64,000 bases of DNA from Microbacterium ginsengisoli (GTDB lineage Bacteria > Actinomycetota > Actinomycetes > Actinomycetales > Microbacteriaceae): positions 1 to 64,000 of the forward strand of contig NZ_JYIY01000070.1 in NCBI RefSeq assembly GCF_000956535.1. The letters run 5' to 3'. A model generated the notes under the pieces. It made no database searches, was not told the origin of the DNA, and worked only from the letters and a program-made list of their open reading frames with translations. Shown piece after piece: positions 1 to 7,653 of the stretch (the stretch's first letter is position 1; the number at the start of each line of letters is the position of its first letter). The position numbers and the translations under genes were made by a program.

Positions 1-127
1 CAACGAAACCCGCCCCCACGAAGCACTCGCCTGGAACCGCCCCCTCGAGGTCCACCTCGGCCTCGCCGACCCGACAACCCCGACCTTTCAACGCGAAGAA
101 ATCCTGCCAACTACTTGACGCGGGACA
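1..127 (+). mobile_element. Right end of an IS481-like insertion sequence
   Basis: The first 127 bases carry the 3' end of an integrase-type transposase gene. The element appears to end at 127, where the reverse strand reads TGTCCCGCGTCAAGTAGTTG inward; IS481-family ends are known to start with TGT. Directly outside, at 128, PhzF-family coding sequence begins in mid-gene. The left end, the rest of the transposase and the target-site duplication lie beyond the window. The family assignment is inferred from a short tail only. Confidence 0.6.
2..118 (+). CDS. Transposase C-terminal fragment (integrase core), partial
   Basis: Thirty-eight codons, open to the left edge, end at the TGA at 116-118. 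The tail contains RPHEALAWNRPLEVH, which matches the RPHxAL segment at the end of rve-type integrase core domains in IS481 and IS3 transposases. These enzymes use a DDE catalytic triad to cut and join transposon ends; the triad would lie upstream, outside the window. The stop codon sits inside the presumed terminal repeat, as is usual for these elements. Too little is present to tell whether the full gene is intact. Confidence 0.6.
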   Translation, partial: NETRPHEALAWNRPLEVHLGLADPTTPTFQREEILPTT

Positions 128-568
128 GTGGTGGCCCTCGGTGAACGTGGCCGGGTCGAGGGCGTCGATCTCGGCCGGCGAGCCGAGCTGCCGGAACGCG
201 AAGTCGGGGGTCCATCCGGGGCGGGCGCGCACGGCGACATCCTCGCCGTCGATGTCGATCACGACGCGACCCGCCGGCACCTCGAGGGCGGCGACCGGGG
301 TTCCCCGGCGGGCGAGCCACCAGGCGGTGCCGACGCTCGGGTGCCCGGCGAAGGGCAGTTCGCGGGCGGGCGTGAAGATGCGCACCTGCGCGGCGTCGGG
401 GGTGATCTCACCGATGAAGACGGTCTCGGAGTAGCCGAGCGCTTCGGCGATGGACTGCTCCCGTCCCTGCGAGGCAGCGCTGCTCATGACGATGCCGAGC
501 GGGTTGCCCGAGCCTCCGCGCGCGTCCGTGAAGACCCGCACGACGTCGACCTGCACTCCGAAGCTCAT
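128..568 (-). pseudogene. PhzF-family epimerase/isomerase, N-terminal half, cut by the IS
   Basis: From the ATG at 568 the reverse strand encodes 147 residues of a PhzF/PhzC-type protein, a fold seen in proline-racemase-like isomerases. Visible motifs are FTD..GGSGNP near residue 13, GYSETVF with the presumed catalytic Glu48, and PFAGHPSVG at 72-80. Family members are about 260-300 residues, so roughly half is missing. Homology stops after the pair of histidines encoded at 128-133, exactly at the predicted IS end. The frame then stays open through the IS to the window edge, giving a chimeric ORF. A TAGCGT box at 575-580 lies 6 nt before the ATG. The gene is most likely inactive unless the window edge hides an unusual arrangement. 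Confidence 0.65.
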
Positions 569-574
569 CCCGCC

Positions 575-596
575 ACGCTACCCGGCGCCGGGGTAG
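575..596 (-). promoter_or_regulatory. Promoter and inverted repeat before the PhzF gene
   Basis: On the reverse strand TAGCGT (580-575) ends 6 nt before the ATG at 568, the spacing of a -10 box for a leaderless mRNA. It partly overlaps an inverted repeat, CTACCC and GGGTAG around a GGCGCCG centre at 578-596, which could be an operator. Both are read directly from sequence; the function is inferred. Confidence 0.4.
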
Positions 597-639
597 GGGG
601 TCGGCGTCGCTGTCGTCGTCGGTCATACACCGGGCGCTG

Positions 640-1320
640 TCACCCCGCCGCGCTGTCGACGATCGCGAGCGAGTGGATGCCGCGCCGCCCGCGTTCCTCG
701 TCGAGCACCGCGAGCAGCCGATCGCGGGTGCCGCGACCGTGGGCGAGGGTGAGCGCGACGGCGCGGTCGGCGTCGCGGTGCGCGACGGCGTCGATGATCG
801 CGGCGTGCTCGTCGCGGGCGTGGGCACGGGATGCCGCCGAGCGCACCTCGAGCCAGCGCACCCGGGTGAGGCGGGTGATGGTGTCGGCGACGGCGGCGGC
901 GAGGAACGCATTTCCTGATGTCGCCGCCAGGGCGTGGTGGAAGTCGCCGCCGTCGCGCAGGCCCGTCTCGGGGTCGTCGTGGGAGCGGTGGGTGTCGACG
1001 AGCTCCTGCAGGGCGGCGAGGTCGGGGTCGGATGCGCGGTCGACGGCGAGGCGCACAGCGGCCACCTCGACGATCTCGCGGTACTCCATCGCGGCGCGCA
1101 CCTCGGCGATATCGAGGGACGCGACTGCCCATCCGCGCTCGGTGCGCACGGTGAGGCCTTCGCCGCCGAGGCGAAGGAGTGCGGCGCGGATGGGCGTGCG
1201 CGAGAGGCCGAGGCGGCTCTCGAGCGCGCGTTCCGACAGCCGCTCGCCGGGGGAGAGGTCGAGGGTCAGGATCGCGATGCGCAGCTGGCGGTAGGCGCGG
1301 GCCTCGCCGGGTTCGTCCAC
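640..1320 (-). CDS. GntR-family regulator, FadR/FCD subfamily
   Basis: The 226-residue protein has an N-terminal winged helix (about residues 8-70, with LGLSRTPIRAAL as recognition region) and an all-helical FCD ligand domain (about 80-215). Such proteins repress nearby transport or catabolic genes until a small acid binds. I chose the GTG at 1320 because AAGGGAG lies 5 nt upstream; an upstream TTG at 1344 keeps the frame open but falls inside the operator. The gene is divergent from an MFS exporter, with two GGTATACC palindromes between them, which suggests control of that transporter and of itself. The ligand cannot be told from sequence. Confidence 0.85.
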   Translation of the reverse strand: MDEPGEARAYRQLRIAILTLDLSPGERLSERALESRLGLSRTPIRAALLRLGGEGLTVRTERGWAVASLDIAEVRAAMEYREIVEVAAVRLAVDRASDPDLAALQELVDTHRSHDDPETGLRDGGDFHHALAATSGNAFLAAAVADTITRLTRVRWLEVRSAASRAHARDEHAAIIDAVAHRDADRAVALTLAHGRGTRDRLLAVLDEERGRRGIHSLAIVDSAAG

Positions 1321-1333
1321 CGGTGCTCCCTTC

Positions 1334-1355
1334 TGGTATACCAAAGCGGTATACC
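1334..1355. promoter_or_regulatory. Tandem palindromic operator, probably for the GntR regulator
   Basis: TGGTATACCA occupies 1334-1343 and a second GGTATACC lies at 1348-1355, centres 13 bp apart. The sequence fits the TNGTNNNACNA form known for FadR-type operators. TATACC at 1350-1355 could serve as the -10 box of the MFS gene, so bound repressor would block RNA polymerase on both sides. Confidence 0.65.
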
Positions 1356-1389
1356 GATCGTCTCACGAGCCCCGAACCGAGGTCAACGC

Positions 1390-2568
1390 ATGACGCGCAT
1401 CCCTCCCCGCGCTTGGATCATGCTCGCGCTCGGCATCGCCGCGCAGGCCGCCGGCACCCTGCTCGTCTCCGCGCCCGTGTTCCTCATCCCGCTGCTGCAC
1501 CTCGACCGGGGCCTCCCGCTCGCGCAGGCGGGACTCCTCTCCGCCGCCCCCACCGTCGGCATGGTGCTCACGCTCATCGCCTGGGGTCACCTGGCCGATC
1601 GACGAGGGGAGCGGGGCGTCATCGCGGGAGGACTCCTCCTCACCGCACTGCTCGCGCTCGCCGCCGCGTTGACCAGCGACCTCATCGGCCTCGGCGTCGC
1701 ACTCCTCGCCGGCGGTGCGGCCGCCGCCAGCACGAACGCGGCGAGCGGCCGCGTCGTCGTCGGATGGTTCCCGCGCGACCGGCGCGGACTCGCGATGGGC
1801 ATCCGGCAGATGGCCCAGCCCCTCGGCGTCGCGGCCGCCGCGGCCCTCGTGCCCGCGCTCGCGGGCTCCGCGGGCATCCCGGCGACATTCCTCGTGATCG
1901 CCGCGGCCCTCGCGATCATCGCGGCCGCCTGCGCGGCGGGCATCCGCAATCCGCCGCGGGCCGCGGCATCCGGCCCCGAGAGACCCGCCGTGAACCCCTA
2001 TCGGGCGAGCGGGTTCCTCGCGCGCATCCACGCGGTGTCGCTGCTGCTCGTCGTGCCGCAGTTCGCCGTGTCGACCTTCGGCATGGTGTTCCTCATCTCG
2101 GCCCTGGGATGGGGCCAGGATGCCGCGGCCGCCCTCGTCGCGATCTCGCAGTTCGTCGGGGCGCTCGGCCGCATCGTCGTCGGCGTCCTGAGCGACCGGG
2201 TCGGCAGCCGCGTGCGCGTGCTGCGAGGCGTGGCCGTCTCGGCCGTCGTCGTCATGCTCGCCCTCGCCATGAGCGGTGCATTCGCGTGGGCGGCCGTCGG
2301 CGGCGTCATCATCGTGATCGCCGCGGTGGTGACCGTAGCCGACAACGGCCTCGCCTACACCTCGGTCGCGGAAGCGGCGGGCAGCTCATGGGTCGGCAAG
2401 GCGCTCGGCGTGCAGAACACCGGCCAGTTCATCGCGGCGTCCCTCGTCGGGCCGGGCATCGGCGCGCTCATCACGGCAACGGGCTTCGCGGGAGCGTTCG
2501 CGCTCGTCGCGCTGGTGCCCCTCATCGCCGTGCCGTTGGTGCCCCGGCGCGACGTGCACCGCGAGTGA
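1390..2568 (+). CDS. Major facilitator superfamily transporter
   Basis: The 392-residue protein is almost entirely hydrophobic, with about 12 predicted membrane helices and the usual two-domain MFS shape. The loop after the second helix reads GHLADRRGERG, matching the MFS signature, and a matching GVLSDRVGSRV loop opens the second half. It would sit in the cytoplasmic membrane and exchange or export a small molecule with the proton gradient; the substrate is unknown. The ATG at 1390 is chosen over far upstream in-frame codons because those run through the regulator gene and operators. GAGG at 1379-1382 may be the ribosome site. The divergent GntR gene is the likely regulator. Confidence 0.85.
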   Translation: MTRIPPRAWIMLALGIAAQAAGTLLVSAPVFLIPLLHLDRGLPLAQAGLLSAAPTVGMVLTLIAWGHLADRRGERGVIAGGLLLTALLALAAALTSDLIGLGVALLAGGAAAASTNAASGRVVVGWFPRDRRGLAMGIRQMAQPLGVAAAAALVPALAGSAGIPATFLVIAAALAIIAAACAAGIRNPPRAAASGPERPAVNPYRASGFLARIHAVSLLLVVPQFAVSTFGMVFLISALGWGQDAAAALVAISQFVGALGRIVVGVLSDRVGSRVRVLRGVAVSAVVVMLALAMSGAFAWAAVGGVIIVIAAVVTVADNGLAYTSVAEAAGSSWVGKALGVQNTGQFIAASLVGPGIGALITATGFAGAFALVALVPLIAVPLVPRRDVHRE

Positions 2569-2592
2569 GTCGACGCGTGAGCCGCGCTCGCG

Positions 2593-2853
2593 TCACTGTG
2601 ATGCGGAGCCGGCGAGCTCGCGCTTCACGTAGCCGACGATCGCGTTCGCATGTCCGTGGCCGAGTCCGTGCTCGGTCTTGAGCCACTCCACCACCTCCAT
2701 GTGACGGTGGTCGTCGAGGCGATCGGCGACGAGGTCGAGCCAGTGCTGCACGGGCTGCCCGTACGTCTTCTCGATGCTCGGGAAGTACGAGACCGGACTC
2801 TGCAGCTTGACCCCGACCGGCAGCTCCGGCGCGGGAACACGGTGTGCGCTCAT
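2593..2853 (-). CDS. DUF4287 domain protein
   Basis: The 86-residue protein contains SYFPSIEKTYGQPVQHWLDL and later KTEHGLGHGHANAIV, the two conserved blocks of DUF4287. The function of the family is not established; members are small cytoplasmic proteins. It follows the shikimate-dehydrogenase-like gene by 17 nt and is probably cotranscribed with it. A GTG at 2874 would add seven residues and overlap the upstream stop as GTGA, so translational coupling from that start is a real alternative. The region between this gene and the convergent MFS gene is only 24 nt and shows no clear terminator. Confidence 0.8.
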   Translation of the reverse strand: MSAHRVPAPELPVGVKLQSPVSYFPSIEKTYGQPVQHWLDLVADRLDDHRHMEVVEWLKTEHGLGHGHANAIVGYVKRELAGSASQ

Positions 2854-2870
2854 CGCCCCATCATCGCGCG

Positions 2871-3686
2871 TCACTCGGCGCGCGAGAACTCCGACGCGCG
2901 CGCCACCTGGTCGGCGGTGAGGGCGACGCCGGTGTACCGCTCGAACTGGCGCGCGGCCTGCAGCGCGATGACCTCGGCTCCCGTGATCACCGGCACCCCC
3001 GCCTCCCGCGCGGCGCGCACGAGCGGTGTCTCCGACGGGAACGCGACGACATCGAAGACGACCGATGCCGCGGCCACCTGCTCGTGCGAGAACGCGAGGG
3101 CCGCGGCATCCGGCCCGTTCATGCCGAGCGGCGTGACGTTCACGAGCACACCGGCGAACGGCTCGGGCTCGGCGTCCGTGAAGCGGTAGTCGTAGGCATC
3201 GGCGATCGCGCGTCCCGCGTCGAGGTTGCGGGCGAGCACGGTGACGTCGTCGAACCCGGCACCGCGGAACGCCGCGATCACCGCCTTCCCCATGCCCCCG
3301 GAGCCGCGCACGACGACCGGCAGCGCCGGATCGACCGCGTGGCTCGCGAGCAACGACGCGACCGCCTCGTAGTCGGTGTTCGACGCCGTCAGCACGCCGT
3401 CGTCGTTGACGATCGTGTTCACCGACGCGATCGCCGCTGCGGACTCCTCGACCACGTCGACGAGGGGGATCACCGCCTCCTTATAGGGCATCGACACCGA
3501 GCACCCGCGAATGCCGAGCCCTCGCACGCCCTGGATGGCGGCCGTGATGTCGGTGGGGGCGAACGCCTTGTAGACGAAGTTCAGTCCGAGCTCGTCGTAG
3601 AGGAAGTTGTGGAACCGCGTGCCGATGTTCGACGGGCGGGCGGAGAGGGAGATGCACAGCGACATGTCTTTGTTGAGGATCGGCAC
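2871..3686 (-). CDS. Shikimate dehydrogenase-like protein (SdhL-type)
   Basis: The 271-residue protein has the two-domain AroE layout. The N-terminal substrate domain carries SVSMPYKEA with the presumed catalytic lysine, VNTIVN, and NTDYEA in place of NTDG; the C-terminal Rossmann domain has the GSGGMGKA nucleotide loop near residue 130. The start region (LCISLSARPSNIGTRFHN) resembles the SdhL branch (such as HI0607) rather than classical AroE, so the substrate may not be shikimate in the main aromatic pathway. The GTG at 3686 gives the family-like VPILNKDM start; an ATG at 3665 is possible. It is divergent from the glycosyltransferase gene across 39 nt. Confidence 0.75.
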   Translation of the reverse strand: MPILNKDMSLCISLSARPSNIGTRFHNFLYDELGLNFVYKAFAPTDITAAIQGVRGLGIRGCSVSMPYKEAVIPLVDVVEESAAAIASVNTIVNDDGVLTASNTDYEAVASLLASHAVDPALPVVVRGSGGMGKAVIAAFRGAGFDDVTVLARNLDAGRAIADAYDYRFTDAEPEPFAGVLVNVTPLGMNGPDAAALAFSHEQVAAASVVFDVVAFPSETPLVRAAREAGVPVITGAEVIALQAARQFERYTGVALTADQVARASEFSRAE

Positions 3687-3713
3687 CTGGCCATTCTGCT
3701 CTCCGCACGGGAC

Positions 3714-3719
3714 TAGCCT
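3714..3719 (+). promoter_or_regulatory. -10 box TAGCCT, leaderless start of the glycosyltransferase gene
   Basis: TAGCCT ends 6 nt before the GTG at 3726, with no ribosome site between, so transcription would begin at or next to the start codon. Confidence 0.5.
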
Positions 3720-3725
3720 GAACTC

Positions 3726-4451
3726 GTGCCCCCGCGCATCGTCGTCGTCATCCCGTGCCGCGACGATGCCGACTACCTGGATGCCTGCCTCTCGGCCCTC
3801 GACCGTCAGTCCCGGCGCGCCGACGAGGTGATCGTCGTCGACAATGCCTCCACCGATGCGACCGCGGACGTCGCTCGCGCGCACGGCGCGACGCTGTTGC
3901 GCGAGGAGCGTGTCGGCATCTGGCCTGCCGCCGCCCGCGGGTACGACGACGCGGCGGCATCCGCCGACATCATCGCCCGGGTCGATGCCGACTCCCGTCC
4001 TCATCCCGACTGGGTCGCCCGTCTCGAACGGGCGTTCGCGGAGGACGAGGCCCTCGGCGTGCTCACCGGGGGCGCCGAGTTCTACGACTGCTCGCGGCTG
4101 GTCGCCTACCTCGGATCGCACTGGTACATCGGGGGCGGACGCGTATGGATCGGGCTGTGGCTCGGCATCCCGCTCGTCTTCGGCTCGAACTTCGCCATGC
4201 GCGTCGCGGTGTGGGAGCGCGTGCGCGACCGGGTGCGCCGCGCCGACCCCCACGTGCACGATGATCTCGACCTCACGATCCACCTGCACGCCGACGACGG
4301 GGTGCGATGGGACCGCACCCTCACGATGCCCGTGTCGGCGAGGCCGCTCGTACACGTCGGCGGACTCCTCCGCCGGGTGTGGCGGGTCGTCGAGACGTTC
4401 GCGGCGAGCTGGCCCGACGGGCGCTTCCGGGCGGCACGGCGCCAGGTGTAG
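3726..4451 (+). CDS. Glycosyltransferase family 2
   Basis: The 241-residue protein opens with a GT-A fold: IVVVIPCRDDADYLDACL at 5-22, EVIVVDNASTDAT at about 38, and a DxD-type metal and nucleotide-sugar motif in VDADSRP near residue 85. A hydrophobic stretch WIGLWLGIPLVFGSNFAM near 143-160 may contact the membrane. The family transfers sugars from activated donors to lipids, proteins or polysaccharides. Acceptor and donor cannot be read here. No other sugar genes are adjacent, so it may act alone. The GTG start is supported by the TAGCCT box 6 nt upstream. Confidence 0.8.
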   Translation: MPPRIVVVIPCRDDADYLDACLSALDRQSRRADEVIVVDNASTDATADVARAHGATLLREERVGIWPAAARGYDDAAASADIIARVDADSRPHPDWVARLERAFAEDEALGVLTGGAEFYDCSRLVAYLGSHWYIGGGRVWIGLWLGIPLVFGSNFAMRVAVWERVRDRVRRADPHVHDDLDLTIHLHADDGVRWDRTLTMPVSARPLVHVGGLLRRVWRVVETFAASWPDGRFRAARRQV

Positions 4452-4523
4452 AGCCTCGTAGACCCGCTCTCGTCGCCGTACGCGGACCCGCCCGGCGAGC
4501 CCGCGGCCGGCTCCCACCCCGCC

Positions 4524-4529
4524 TAGGCT
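4524..4529 (+). promoter_or_regulatory. -10 box TAGGCT, leaderless start of the DUF1905 gene
   Basis: TAGGCT ends 6 nt before the ATG at 4536. No Shine-Dalgarno sequence is visible between them. Confidence 0.5.
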
Positions 4530-4535
4530 GGCCGC

Positions 4536-4832
4536 ATGCAGGTCGAGTTCGCCGCCGACATCTGGCGTTGGGAGGCCCGCGCCGAGCTGTGGTGCTTCGT
4601 CGCCGTGCCCGATGAGATCAGCGAGGCCCTGCACGAGCTGCCCGGGCCTCGTGCGGGCTTCGGTTCGGTGCCGGTCGAGGTCCGGCTCGCGGCATCCGTC
4701 TGGCGCACCTCGATCTTCCCGGAGACCGCGCGGGGCCGCTTCGTCCTGCCGCTGAAGAAGGCCGTGCGGCAGCGCTACGGACTCGGAGTCGGAGACCGGG
4801 TGACGGTGAGCATCGAGACGGTCGGGATCTGA
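4536..4832 (+). CDS. DUF1905 domain protein
   Basis: The 98-residue protein contains WFC-like WCFVAVPDEIS near the start, FGSVPVEVRL in the middle, and a GRFVLPLKKAVR block, matching DUF1905, a small beta-rich family of unknown function. In other bacteria the domain can stand alone or be fused to a YdeI-type domain; here it stands alone. It has no signal peptide or membrane segment, so it is probably cytoplasmic. It lies between a glycosyltransferase gene and a cellulase gene with no clear functional link to either. Confidence 0.75.
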   Translation: MQVEFAADIWRWEARAELWCFVAVPDEISEALHELPGPRAGFGSVPVEVRLAASVWRTSIFPETARGRFVLPLKKAVRQRYGLGVGDRVTVSIETVGI

Positions 4833-4844
4833 ACCCGCGCACCG

Positions 4845-4875
4845 TACACTGATGCCATCGCGCCGTGGGCGCGAT
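4845..4875 (+). promoter_or_regulatory. Promoter with a 19-bp palindrome before the cellulase gene
   Basis: TACACT at 4845-4850 is a good -10 box, placing transcription start near 4857. There begins a perfect inverted repeat ATCGCGCC-GTG-GGCGCGAT at 4857-4875. It could be a repressor operator or a hairpin at the mRNA 5' end. It differs from the CebR operator (TGGGAGCGCTCCCA) known from other actinobacteria. Confidence 0.5.
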
Positions 4876-4905
4876 TCACCGCCGCCGTATCGTCGAGGGG
4901 TCACG

Positions 4906-6567
4906 ATGGCCGTCGCCAGCTCAGAGCGCCGCTTCCGCGCGCGCGTGATCGGCATGCTGGCCGCCGCGGTGGTCGCGCTCACCGTGGGTCTTGTCGCCCC
5001 GCTGAGCGCCCAGGCGGCAGCGCCCTCCGGCTGGCTCCACACCTCGGGGTCCAAGATCCTGGCATCGGACAACTCGGTGTACACGATCAAGGCGGTCAAC
5101 TGGTTCGGGATGGAGACCTCGAACTGCGCTCCGCACGGGTTGTGGTCGATCTCCCTCGACCAGGGCATGCGCGAGATCGCGAGCATGGGCTTCAACACGA
5201 TCAGACTGCCGTTCTCCAACGAATGCCTCGCGGCATCCTCGACGACGTCCATCAACCAGAATCTCAACCCGACTCTGGTCTCGCTCACCCCGCTCCAACT
5301 GATGGATGTCGTGATCGCGCGCGCCAAGGCCTATGGGCTCCACGTGATCCTCGATCGCCATCGTCCCGACTCCGGTTCCCAGTCGGCGCTCTGGTACACG
5401 TCGCAGTACAGCGAGCAGAAGTGGATCGCGGACTGGACGATGCTCGCGACCCGATACCGGAACGACCCCACCGTGATCGGCGCCGACCTTCACAACGAGC
5501 CGCACGACCCGTCGTGCTGGGGCTGCGGGAACGCCGCCACTGACTGGCAGGCCGCGGCGACCCGCGCAGGCAACGCGGTGCTCGCCGCGAACCCCAACCT
5601 GCTGATCATCGTCGAAGGCGTCAGCACGCAGGCCGACGGGTCCACCACGTGGTGGGGCGGGGGTCTCAAGGATGTCGCGAAGAAGCCCGTCGTTCTGACG
5701 GTGGCGAACCGCGTCGTCTACTCGTCCCACGACTACCCCGCGTCGGTCTACAACCAGTCCTGGTTCAGTGCGGGGAACTATCCCGCCAACCTGCCCGGCG
5801 TCTGGGACGCGAACTGGGGCTACCTCCAGAAGCAGAACATCGCGCCGGTGTTCGTCGGCGAGTTCGGCACTCTGCTGCAGACGACGAGCGACAAGCAGTG
5901 GCTCGCGTCGATCGTGTCCTACATCCGTGCGAACGGACTCAGCTACGGGTATTGGTCGTTCAACCCGAACTCCGGTGACACCGGGGGTCTCGTTGCGGAT
6001 GACTGGACGACCCCGCAGGCCGCCAAGCTCGCGGCGCTCGCGCCCATCCTGAGCCCCGTCACACCGCCGTCCCCGGCACCGCTCTCGCCGTCGGCCTCAC
6101 CCTCGACGTCGACGTCGCCGGTCCCGACGCCCACCGCGACGCCAGCGCCCTCCCCGAGTGCGACGACGGCCCCGTCATCGCCGCCCGCGGCGAGCCCCGC
6201 TCCGTCGCCGACCGTGTCCGCCCCGCCCGTGGCGACGCCGTCGCCATCGGCACCGAAGCCGGTGACATCCGGAACCGTGACGACCGCCTGGCAGCTGCAG
6301 AGCGCCTGGCAGGCCGGCTATGTCGCGAACTTCGTCGTGACCGCCTCCAGCGCCGTGCACGGCTGGTCGATCTCGTGGTCCTCGCCGAGTGCCACCCAGA
6401 TCGTGAGCGCCTGGGGGATGGGGTGCACCCTCGCCGGAACCACGATCACCTGCACCGGTAAGGACTGGGCCGGCCCCCTCAGCGCCGGCCAGAGCGTCTG
6501 GGTGGGGCTGCAGGTGGCCGCGACATCCGCGCCGGCCAACCCGGCGCTGACAGTGACCGCGAACTGA
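4906..6567 (+). CDS. Secreted GH5 cellulase with CBM2-like domain
   Basis: The 553-residue precursor begins with a signal peptide (about 1-38, cut near AQAAA). A glycoside hydrolase family 5 domain follows to about 385, with the acid/base Glu198 in DLHNEP and the nucleophile Glu319 in FVGEFG. A Pro/Ser/Thr linker (about 386-452) leads to a C-terminal CBM2-like carbohydrate-binding domain. It would hydrolyse internal beta-1,4-glucan bonds outside the cell, most likely in cellulose. The ATG at 4906 is chosen because GAGGGG precedes it by 5 nt and the signal peptide starts there; an ATG at 4852 lies in the presumed leader. The palindrome at 4857-4875 suggests substrate-dependent control. Confidence 0.9.
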   Translation: MAVASSERRFRARVIGMLAAAVVALTVGLVAPLSAQAAAPSGWLHTSGSKILASDNSVYTIKAVNWFGMETSNCAPHGLWSISLDQGMREIASMGFNTIRLPFSNECLAASSTTSINQNLNPTLVSLTPLQLMDVVIARAKAYGLHVILDRHRPDSGSQSALWYTSQYSEQKWIADWTMLATRYRNDPTVIGADLHNEPHDPSCWGCGNAATDWQAAATRAGNAVLAANPNLLIIVEGVSTQADGSTTWWGGGLKDVAKKPVVLTVANRVVYSSHDYPASVYNQSWFSAGNYPANLPGVWDANWGYLQKQNIAPVFVGEFGTLLQTTSDKQWLASIVSYIRANGLSYGYWSFNPNSGDTGGLVADDWTTPQAAKLAALAPILSPVTPPSPAPLSPSASPSTSTSPVPTPTATPAPSPSATTAPSSPPAASPAPSPTVSAPPVATPSPSAPKPVTSGTVTTAWQLQSAWQAGYVANFVVTASSAVHGWSISWSSPSATQIVSAWGMGCTLAGTTITCTGKDWAGPLSAGQSVWVGLQVAATSAPANPALTVTAN

Positions 6568-6588
6568 CCTCGCCGCAGCGGTCATCGC

Positions 6589-6594
6589 TAGCCT
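6589..6594 (+). promoter_or_regulatory. -10 box TAGCCT, leaderless start of the YihY gene
   Basis: TAGCCT ends 6 nt before the ATG at 6601, following the pattern repeated through the window. Confidence 0.5.
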
Positions 6595-6600
6595 GAGGGC

Positions 6601-7644
6601 ATGCCCGAGACCCCGACCGATGCCTCGCTCATCGGGCGTGTGACGTCCTGGATGCTGCGCCGCACGCTGGTGCGGGCGTTCCTGCTCTACAGCCAGAAGC
6701 GCGGGCCGATGCTCGCCGACAGCATCACGTACCGCGCGCTGTTCAGTCTCTTCGCGGCCGTGCTTCTGGGGTTCTCCGTCGCCCTGCTGTGGTTGCGGGG
6801 AAACCCTGACGCGCTCGCCGCGCTCGTGCGTGCCGTCGACGCGGCCGTCCCCGGCCTCGTCGGCGACGGCGGCATCGTCTCACTCGATGCGATCCCAGCG
6901 CCGACCGGCCTGACGATCGCCAGCATCATCTCGATCGTCGGTCTGATCGGTGCGTCGACCGGCGCCATCGGATCGATGCGCGCCGCCTTCCGTGAGCTCG
7001 CCGATGCCGGGCATGACGACACGTTCTTCCTCTGGGTGCAGCTGCGCAACCTCGGCGTCGCCGTGGGGATCGGAGTGCTGCTGATCGTGTCGGCGGCCGC
7101 CACGTTCTTCGGCACCGCCGCCGTGGGCCTGGTTCTCGGACTCCTGTCCCTGCAGGACGACGGCGTGGAGGCGGGCGTGATGACTCGGGTCGTCTCGGTC
7201 GTGGTCGTCCTGGTCCTCGATGCCGCGATCGTCCTGCTGCTCTTCACCGCGCTGATCGGCGTGCCGACCTCGTGGCGCGCCCGCCTGGCGGGCGCAGCCG
7301 TCGGCGGTGTCGGTCTCACCGTGCTGCAAGAGCTCTCCGGTCTGTTCGTCGGCGGTGCGGCCGCCAACCCGCTGCTGGCCACCTTCGCGGCGCTCATCGC
7401 GCTGCTGCTCTGGATCAACCTGTCTGCGCAGGTCATCCTGATCGCCGCAGCGGTCTGTGTGACCATCGCCGGGCAGCAGCACGACCGGGTGCACGCCCGC
7501 CACGGCGCGCGCACGATGGGGCAGTGGCGTCTGCGCATGGCGGAGGCCGCGGCATCCCGTGCAGAGGTCGAGGTGCGTGCCGCCCAGGCGGCGGAGGCCG
7601 CGGAACGGGAGCCGAAACCACCCCGCCGCGCCCGCCGAGACTAG
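6601..7644 (+). CDS. YihY/BrkB-family inner membrane protein
   Basis: The 347-residue protein has about six membrane helices and the family-typical opening in which RGPMLADSITYRALFSLF precedes the first helix. The C-terminal tail (about 300-347) is charged and Ala/Glu/Arg-rich and would be cytoplasmic. The family was once wrongly called ribonuclease BN; its true role is unknown, with proposals that include envelope transport. Neighbours do not clarify its job. The start is supported by a TAGCCT box 6 nt upstream. A second TAGGCT box after the stop starts the next gene, so the two are probably separate transcripts. Confidence 0.85.
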   Translation: MPETPTDASLIGRVTSWMLRRTLVRAFLLYSQKRGPMLADSITYRALFSLFAAVLLGFSVALLWLRGNPDALAALVRAVDAAVPGLVGDGGIVSLDAIPAPTGLTIASIISIVGLIGASTGAIGSMRAAFRELADAGHDDTFFLWVQLRNLGVAVGIGVLLIVSAAATFFGTAAVGLVLGLLSLQDDGVEAGVMTRVVSVVVVLVLDAAIVLLLFTALIGVPTSWRARLAGAAVGGVGLTVLQELSGLFVGGAAANPLLATFAALIALLLWINLSAQVILIAAAVCVTIAGQQHDRVHARHGARTMGQWRLRMAEAAASRAEVEVRAAQAAEAAEREPKPPRRARRD

Positions 7645-7647
7645 GCT
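7642..7647 (+). promoter_or_regulatory. -10 box TAGGCT, leaderless start of the small-protein/CYTH pair
   Basis: TAGGCT ends 6 nt before the ATG at 7654 and overlaps the last codons of the YihY gene (stop at 7642-7644). Confidence 0.5.
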
Positions 7648-7653
7648 GAGAGC

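Noticed and set aside
128..1294. 388-codon forward frame over the PhzF and GntR genes
   Set aside because: It is antisense to two recognisable genes and has no domain.
1321..1344. TTG start of the GntR regulator
   Set aside because: It lies inside the operator and lacks a ribosome site; the GTG at 1320 has AAGGGAG at good distance.
934..1389. Earlier starts for the MFS transporter
   Set aside because: They would place the regulator gene and its operators inside the coding sequence, and the extra residues match nothing.
3687..5327. Upstream extension of the shikimate-dehydrogenase-like gene
   Set aside because: The open frame runs backwards through the glycosyltransferase, DUF1905 and cellulase genes; family homology begins only near 3686.
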